A stretch of 64,000 bases of DNA from Albirhodobacter sp042466415 (GTDB lineage Bacteria; Pseudomonadota; Alphaproteobacteria; Rhodobacterales; Rhodobacteraceae), in the NCBI RefSeq assembly GCF_042466415.1, contig NZ_JAXHCH010000002.1, positions 1 to 64,000 of the forward strand, in the 5' to 3' direction. The translations under genes were made by a program, and so were the position numbers. Positions 60,184 through 64,000 of the stretch are shown here, one piece after another (the stretch's first letter is position 1; each line of letters starts with the position of its first letter). Below the pieces are notes generated by a model. It worked only from the letters and a program-made list of their open reading frames with translations. It had not been told where the DNA came from and made no database searches.

Positions 60184-60894
60184 ATGAGTTTTGTGAAAAC
60201 ATTGGCGACATTGGCTGTCGGGTTCGCGGCGGCGAAGGGTGTGCAGAAGTTTCGTGACGTCGGCGGGATGACCGGCGTGAAAGACGCGCTGCGCGGTGCG
60301 GGGCAGGGCGGCGGTATGGCGGATCAGATGGGTGCCATGGCCGATAAATACGGGGTGCCCGGCGGCGCGGACGCCGTGCGCGATATGTTCGCCAAATTTT
60401 CCGGCACGGCCTTGCAAGCGACCGAGGCGACAGAGGCCGGTTTGGGGTCTGTGATGGCGGCGATGACGGGGGCGGCGGCGACCGGCGCAAAATCGATGTC
60501 GGATATGATGGGCGCGGTGACGGCCGGCACACCAGTCAACGCGATGATGGAAGAAAACGCCAAGCTGATGATCCGCGCGATGATTCAGGCCGCGAAATCG
60601 GACGGCGAGATCGACGCTGAAGAACGTGCCAAGATTCTCGATCATTTGTCGGACGCATCGGAAGAAGAAATGGCCTTCGTGCAGGCACAACTTGATGCGC
60701 CATTGGATGCGGCGGGCTTGGCGGCGGCGGCGGGCGAGGCCAGCAAGTCGCAGGTCTATTCTGCCGCGCTGATGGCGATCACGGTGGATACCGATGCGGA
60801 GCGGACCTATCTCAAAGCTTTGGCGAAGGGCTTGATGCTGGACGATGCAAGCGTGGCGCAGATTCACGCGACGATGGGCAAGCCCGCCTTGTAA
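60184..60894 (+). CDS. TerB-like (DUF533) family protein
   Basis: The 236-residue protein has a short hydrophobic N-terminus (TLATLAVGFAAAKG) and a Gly/Ala/Met-rich middle. The C-terminal helical TerB-like domain (about 125-236) follows with MIQAAKSDGEIDAEERAKILDHL and ALMAITVDTDAERTYLKALAKGL. The paired acidic DG(E)IDxxE motifs are typical of DUF533/YebE and TerB, probably metal-binding. Tellurite-type resistance proteins of this superfamily co-occur with TelA, which is 8 kb away. The function is unknown. GGAGAGG precedes the start. Confidence 0.82.
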   Translation: MSFVKTLATLAVGFAAAKGVQKFRDVGGMTGVKDALRGAGQGGGMADQMGAMADKYGVPGGADAVRDMFAKFSGTALQATEATEAGLGSVMAAMTGAAATGAKSMSDMMGAVTAGTPVNAMMEENAKLMIRAMIQAAKSDGEIDAEERAKILDHLSDASEEEMAFVQAQLDAPLDAAGLAAAAGEASKSQVYSAALMAITVDTDAERTYLKALAKGLMLDDASVAQIHATMGKPAL

Positions 60895-61073
60895 ACAGCG
60901 CGATTCCCGAGGGCGGCGTGATCTATCCGTAACGCGCCGTCTTCGGGCCTCGATCACGGCGGCTGCGGCCCGCTAAAAACGCGGTTAGCGCGGCTTGAAT
61001 GGTTCTGCGCGGGCGCGTTTTAAATTTCTTCGCGCGATTATGTGGAAAAATTCGTTTTTGGCCCGCTGCCCTG

Positions 61074-61101
61074 TTGACTCTGCACGTGGCAACAGTAAAA
61101 G
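61074..61101 (+). promoter_or_regulatory. Candidate promoter for rpmG
   Basis: TTGACT (61074-61079) is separated by 16 bases from TAAAAG (61096-61101), five of six and four of six matches to the housekeeping -35/-10. It is placed about 50 bases before the rpmG ribosome-binding site. Confidence 0.4.
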
Positions 61102-61154
61102 GCGGGACCAACGAATTTGCGGGCACATGGGTGCCTTGTCTAGGAGACTTGAAA

Positions 61155-61322
61155 ATGGCGAAGCCGACGACGATCAAGATCCGTCTGAACTCGACGGCGG
61201 GCACCGGGCACTTCTATGTGACCAAGAAGAATGCCCGCACCATGACGGAAAAAATGACCGTGAACAAATATGATCCGGTTGTGCGTAAGCACGTGGAATA
61301 CAAAGAGGGCAAGATCAAGTAA
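61155..61322 (+). CDS. rpmG: 50S ribosomal protein L33
   Basis: L33 (55 residues) sits near the ribosomal E site. The sequence [20 protein letters not shown], then [18 protein letters not shown], is the Cys-free (zinc-independent) form common in proteobacteria. AGGAGA lies six bases before the ATG. A single-gene unit is closed by a terminator 24 bases later. Confidence 0.97.
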
Positions 61323-61345
61323 GATCTCGCTTCTTGTAATCAGAT

Positions 61346-61372
61346 AGGCCGCCCTTCAGGGCGGCCTTTTCG
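61346..61372 (+). terminator. Rho-independent terminator of rpmG
   Basis: A perfect 9-base-pair stem AGGCCGCCC/GGGCGGCCT with a TTCA tetraloop runs into TTTTCG. It is the last strong hairpin before the convergent coiled-coil gene. Confidence 0.9.
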
Positions 61373-61394
61373 TTTGCGCTGAGTAGTGCACCCG

Positions 61395-62336
61395 TCAATG
61401 ACGGGCGCTGGTTCCTTGGGTGACCAAACTCAGCCGCTGGCGCCATTTTATCAGCTCGGCCTCCATGTGTGGATCGTCGGAGATATCGATTGCCGTTTGC
61501 CGCTTATCGGCCTCCACAAGCGCGGTGAGTTTCGTCTTAACCGTGTTGTAATGCTCGACGAGATCGAGCCATTCCTTGCCTTGTATCTGGGAGAGGGCGG
61601 TCTCGAGGGCGCTGACCTCAAGCCGCACGCCCTTGATCGTCAGCTCCCGTTCGGCGCGCTGGCCGTGACGCGTCGCGATTTCGCATTCGAGGCGAGAGAT
61701 AAACGCCCGTATCCCGCTGATTTGTAGCTCCATATTGCGCGCCGTCCGAGAAGGCACGGGCGTTGGCGCGATCACATCTGGCGCAATTGAGGGGAGGGGG
61801 GCTGTCTTCATCGCCGATTGTTCCGGTGCGGTGTCCTCGGGCGGAGAGAGATGCTCTGCCTGGTCGATTTCGATCGCGGACTCAGGCGTTGCTACGGCCG
61901 ATGCTGTTTTCAGATCTGGTGTCATCTGCGGGGGCGCGGTTTCGTGATCCGCTGCCATCGGTGTCAATGGCGCGGAGGCGGGAGTGGTCGCCGCGCGGTG
62001 GCGTCGCGCCGTGCCGAGCAGCGCGAGAATGCGGTGCGCGCGCGCGCGCGGTTGCTGCGACCTTTCGGTTGCCTGCCGTGCAGTCTCACCAGGCTCCATC
62101 GTTGAGGGGGCTTGGCTGCGCGCCACAGTGCGACCGCGTCCATTTCCTGCGGCGGCGGGGGGGCTTGAGCTTCCTACGCCTTGTTTTGAACGAAGCGTAG
62201 CGGGGGGCAGGTCTGGAGGGCCGTCACGCTCGCGCATCGTATCGCGCGGGGCGATTTGCGGCTTTGAGGCTGCGTGCGGTTCTTGATAAGATGCATCGCT
62301 TGGCAGTGAAAAATGCGAAACCGTTGATGGAATCAT
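61395..62336 (-). CDS. Uncharacterised protein: disordered N-terminus, coiled-coil C-terminus
   Basis: The 313-residue product was not recognised. Residues 1-195 are Pro/Ala/Arg/Glu-rich and look disordered, with a basic patch at about 80-120 (RARAHRILALLGTARRHR) that could contact membrane or nucleic acid. Residues 200-310 are a probable coiled coil (RNMELQISGIRAFISRLECE ... RLEVSALETALSQIQGKEWL, DLVEHYNTVKTKLTALVEAD). The ATG at 62334-62336 is used because the longer frame begins with TTG. Its promoter region, 62337-62526, is shared with the divergent imelysin gene. Confidence 0.65.
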   Translation of the reverse strand: MIPSTVSHFSLPSDASYQEPHAASKPQIAPRDTMRERDGPPDLPPATLRSKQGVGSSSPPAAAGNGRGRTVARSQAPSTMEPGETARQATERSQQPRARAHRILALLGTARRHRAATTPASAPLTPMAADHETAPPQMTPDLKTASAVATPESAIEIDQAEHLSPPEDTAPEQSAMKTAPLPSIAPDVIAPTPVPSRTARNMELQISGIRAFISRLECEIATRHGQRAERELTIKGVRLEVSALETALSQIQGKEWLDLVEHYNTVKTKLTALVEADKRQTAIDISDDPHMEAELIKWRQRLSLVTQGTSARH

Positions 62337-62526
62337 GATGGAGCCTTTCTGGCTATTCAATCACGAGAGACTGCACGGGATGGGTTTCTAGAGCGTTAAG
62401 CCCCGCGTGGCGATATGTGTGCCCCTCCAAGTTTTCGCGGCGGAATGGGTCAATTTGCGGGTTTACAAAGTTGACTGTTTAAATCAATTATTCGCAAAAC
62501 TTGTGGAATAGGCGGAGAATACTGAC

Positions 62527-63804
62527 ATGCGACACATTGGTGCGACCGGAAAATTGTTGGCCACGACGATCTTAGCGTTGAGCGGCTTCGCTGGCGTAGC
62601 GCAGGCGCAAGCCGTCGATGAGGCCGCCGTGGTTTCGCAATATGCCGATATTGGCGCGGCCGCGTTTGGCGACTCGCTGAGCACGGCAGAGGCGCTTCAA
62701 TCGGCGGTTTATGCGTTCCTCAAAGCGCCCTCGGCCGAGACGCAAGACGCCGCGAAGGACGCTTGGATCGCGGCGCGCAAGCCTTACTTGCAAACCGAGG
62801 CGTTCCGCTTTGGCAATCCGGTTGTGGATGAATGGGAAGGCCGCGTGAACGCCTGGCCGCTGGATGAAGGCCTGATCGACTACGTCGATATGGGGTCGGC
62901 GGCCGTGAACGAGGAGAATGATTACGCGCTTCTCAACGTGATTGCGAACCCGACGTTGACAATCGGCGGCACGGAAGTTGACGCCAGCGCGATCACCCCG
63001 GATTTGATCTCGGGGGCGCTCCACGAGGCCGAGGGCATCGAGGCGAATGTCGCATCGGGGTATCATGCGATCGAATTCCTCCTCTGGGGGCAAGATCTTA
63101 ACGGGACGGAAGCAGGCGCGGGTGCGCGTCCCTATACCGATTTCGTCGTGGGAGACGCATGCACGGGCGACAATTGCGATCGCCGCGCGGCGTATCTCAA
63201 GGCTGTCACGGATCTGCTTGTGACGGATTTGGGCGAGATGGTCGACGCTTGGGGTGACGGCGGCGCTGCGCGCGAAGCGGCATTGAACGAGGGGGGCGTC
63301 AAAGCCATCCTGACCGGTCTTGGGTCGCTGTCTTACGGTGAGTTGGCGGGCGAGCGCATCAAGCTGGGCCTCATGCTGCACGATCCCGAAGAAGAGCAGG
63401 ATTGTTTCTCGGATATGACGCATCTGTCGCATTACTATGATGGTTTGGGCATCCAGAACGTTTACACCGGCAGCTATACCCGCGTCGACGGAACTGTCGT
63501 CGAGGGGCCATCGGTATCCGATCTGGTGGCGGCTGTGGCGCCAGATGTCGATGCGCAACTGACGACGGAAATCGCGGCCTCTGTGGCGGCGCTTGACGAG
63601 ATGAAAGTCAAAGCCGAAGGCGGAATGGCCTACGATCAGATGCTCGGCATGGGCAATGATGAGGGCGCTGCCATCATCAACAAGGTTGTGGATGCGCTCG
63701 TCGCACAGACCCGCTCGATCGAGCGCGCGGTGACTGCGCTGGGGACCGAGATCGAAGTCGAGGGGTCTGACAGCCTCGACAGCCCAGAATCGGTCTTGCA
63801 GTAA
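62527..63804 (+). CDS. Imelysin-family periplasmic protein (M75/IrpA-like)
   Basis: The 425-residue protein has a signal peptide (MRHIGATGKLLATTILALSG, cut near AQAQA). Two homologous helical halves follow with the imelysin signature GYHAIEFLLWGQDLNGTEAGAG (GxHxxE) and RPYTDFV. Imelysins bind iron or act in iron uptake (IrpA, EfeO-related) in the periplasm. GGAG lies eight bases before the ATG. The AT-rich segment 62465-62500 should carry an iron-responsive promoter, but no Fur or Irr site could be fixed. The next gene begins 9 bases downstream. Confidence 0.9.
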   Translation: MRHIGATGKLLATTILALSGFAGVAQAQAVDEAAVVSQYADIGAAAFGDSLSTAEALQSAVYAFLKAPSAETQDAAKDAWIAARKPYLQTEAFRFGNPVVDEWEGRVNAWPLDEGLIDYVDMGSAAVNEENDYALLNVIANPTLTIGGTEVDASAITPDLISGALHEAEGIEANVASGYHAIEFLLWGQDLNGTEAGAGARPYTDFVVGDACTGDNCDRRAAYLKAVTDLLVTDLGEMVDAWGDGGAAREAALNEGGVKAILTGLGSLSYGELAGERIKLGLMLHDPEEEQDCFSDMTHLSHYYDGLGIQNVYTGSYTRVDGTVVEGPSVSDLVAAVAPDVDAQLTTEIAASVAALDEMKVKAEGGMAYDQMLGMGNDEGAAIINKVVDALVAQTRSIERAVTALGTEIEVEGSDSLDSPESVLQ

Positions 63805-63813
63805 GCAACGACG

Positions 63814-64000
63814 ATGCGGTCGCGTGCGATTGCAGGGCTGGTCGGTGCGGCGCTTGCGAGTGCCGGATTGGCGCATATGACGGGGGTGGGCTTCGCGGAG
63901 CCCGCCCCTCTTTCGTCTGGCGAAGATACGGCGCCCGTCGGCGACGCGCGGGCGAAGGCGCAGGGCGCCGAGTCCGGGGCAAGTTTGGGCGGGTTGGAGA
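63814..64000 (+). CDS. Exported protein, partial (probable di-heme oxidoreductase)
   Basis: This is the first 62 codons of a gene cut by the window end. The signal peptide (MRSRAIAGLVGAALASAGLAH) is clear; the following residues (EPAPLSSGEDTAPVGDARAK) look like the start of a mature periplasmic protein. In Rhodobacterales a DUF1111 di-heme 'thiol oxidoreductase' usually follows this kind of imelysin gene, which is the basis for the tentative name. No heme motif is in view. Confidence 0.6.
   Translation, partial: MRSRAIAGLVGAALASAGLAHMTGVGFAEPAPLSSGEDTAPVGDARAKAQGAESGASLGGLE

Overview
The window is GC-rich, tightly packed bacterial chromosome. Gene content points to an alphaproteobacterium, most likely Rhodobacterales (Roseobacter group). 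The signs are the GltX2-type glutamyl-tRNA synthetase with the GatCA amidotransferase route to Gln-tRNA, the class A RNase P RNA, a tandem glycine riboswitch before gcvTHP, the joint urease and urea ABC transporter locus, and several small proteins of a kind typical of that order. The taxonomic call is an inference from content. No phage, transposon, IS element or CRISPR array was seen.

Layout. 1-7.1 kb holds a surface-polysaccharide block: a partial SDR, a UDP-glucuronate 4-epimerase, a VOC protein, tRNA-Gln, a BaiN/YhiN flavoprotein, and the capsule export operon kpsT-kpsE-kdsA. 7.3-9.2 kb has an SseB-domain protein and a GhrA-like reductase. 9.3-15.1 kb is the cell-shape operon mreB-mreC-mreD-mrdA-rodA (minus strand). 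15.4-17.2 kb is leuA with a leader that looks like a leucine attenuator. 17.3-22.3 kb has a large exported MORN-repeat protein, nadE and a Tat-type metallo-beta-lactamase-fold hydrolase. 22.5-28.6 kb is gltX and the glycine cleavage operon gcvT-gcvH-gcvP under a tandem glycine riboswitch. 28.7-31.1 kb has trxC, a YbjN-domain gene, proC and csaA.

31.2-43.9 kb is a nitrogen-scavenging locus: ureD-ureA-orf-ureB-orf-ureC, a 509-base gap, ureEFG, then the urea importer urtA-urtB-(small orf)-urtC-urtD-urtE. Urea taken up by UrtABCDE would be hydrolysed by the nickel urease matured by UreDEFG. tdk (convergent), a DEAD-box helicase, dtd and a fructokinase-like gene follow to 47.8 kb.

47.9-53.5 kb is the most unusual block. 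On the minus strand it reads: a 27-residue membrane peptide, an XpaC-family protein, a TelA-family protein, a DUF2927 protein, an SPFH protein with a GYF_2 tail, and a double-zinc-ribbon membrane protein. All are closely spaced, like a membrane-stress or toxic-anion type operon whose function as a unit is not established. 53.7-64 kb contains an RluB-type pseudouridine synthase with a repetitive tail, tadA, gatC-gatA, an excalibur lipoprotein, an AmpD-like amidase, RNase P RNA, a TerB/DUF533 protein, rpmG, an uncharacterised coiled-coil protein and the start of an imelysin operon.

The main leads are the XpaC-TelA-SPFH operon, three small ORFs that look translated (41127-41246, 53416-53499 and the leuA leader peptide), the mutually exclusive hairpins before leuA, the two-repeat super-period of the MORN protein, and the palindrome before urtA.
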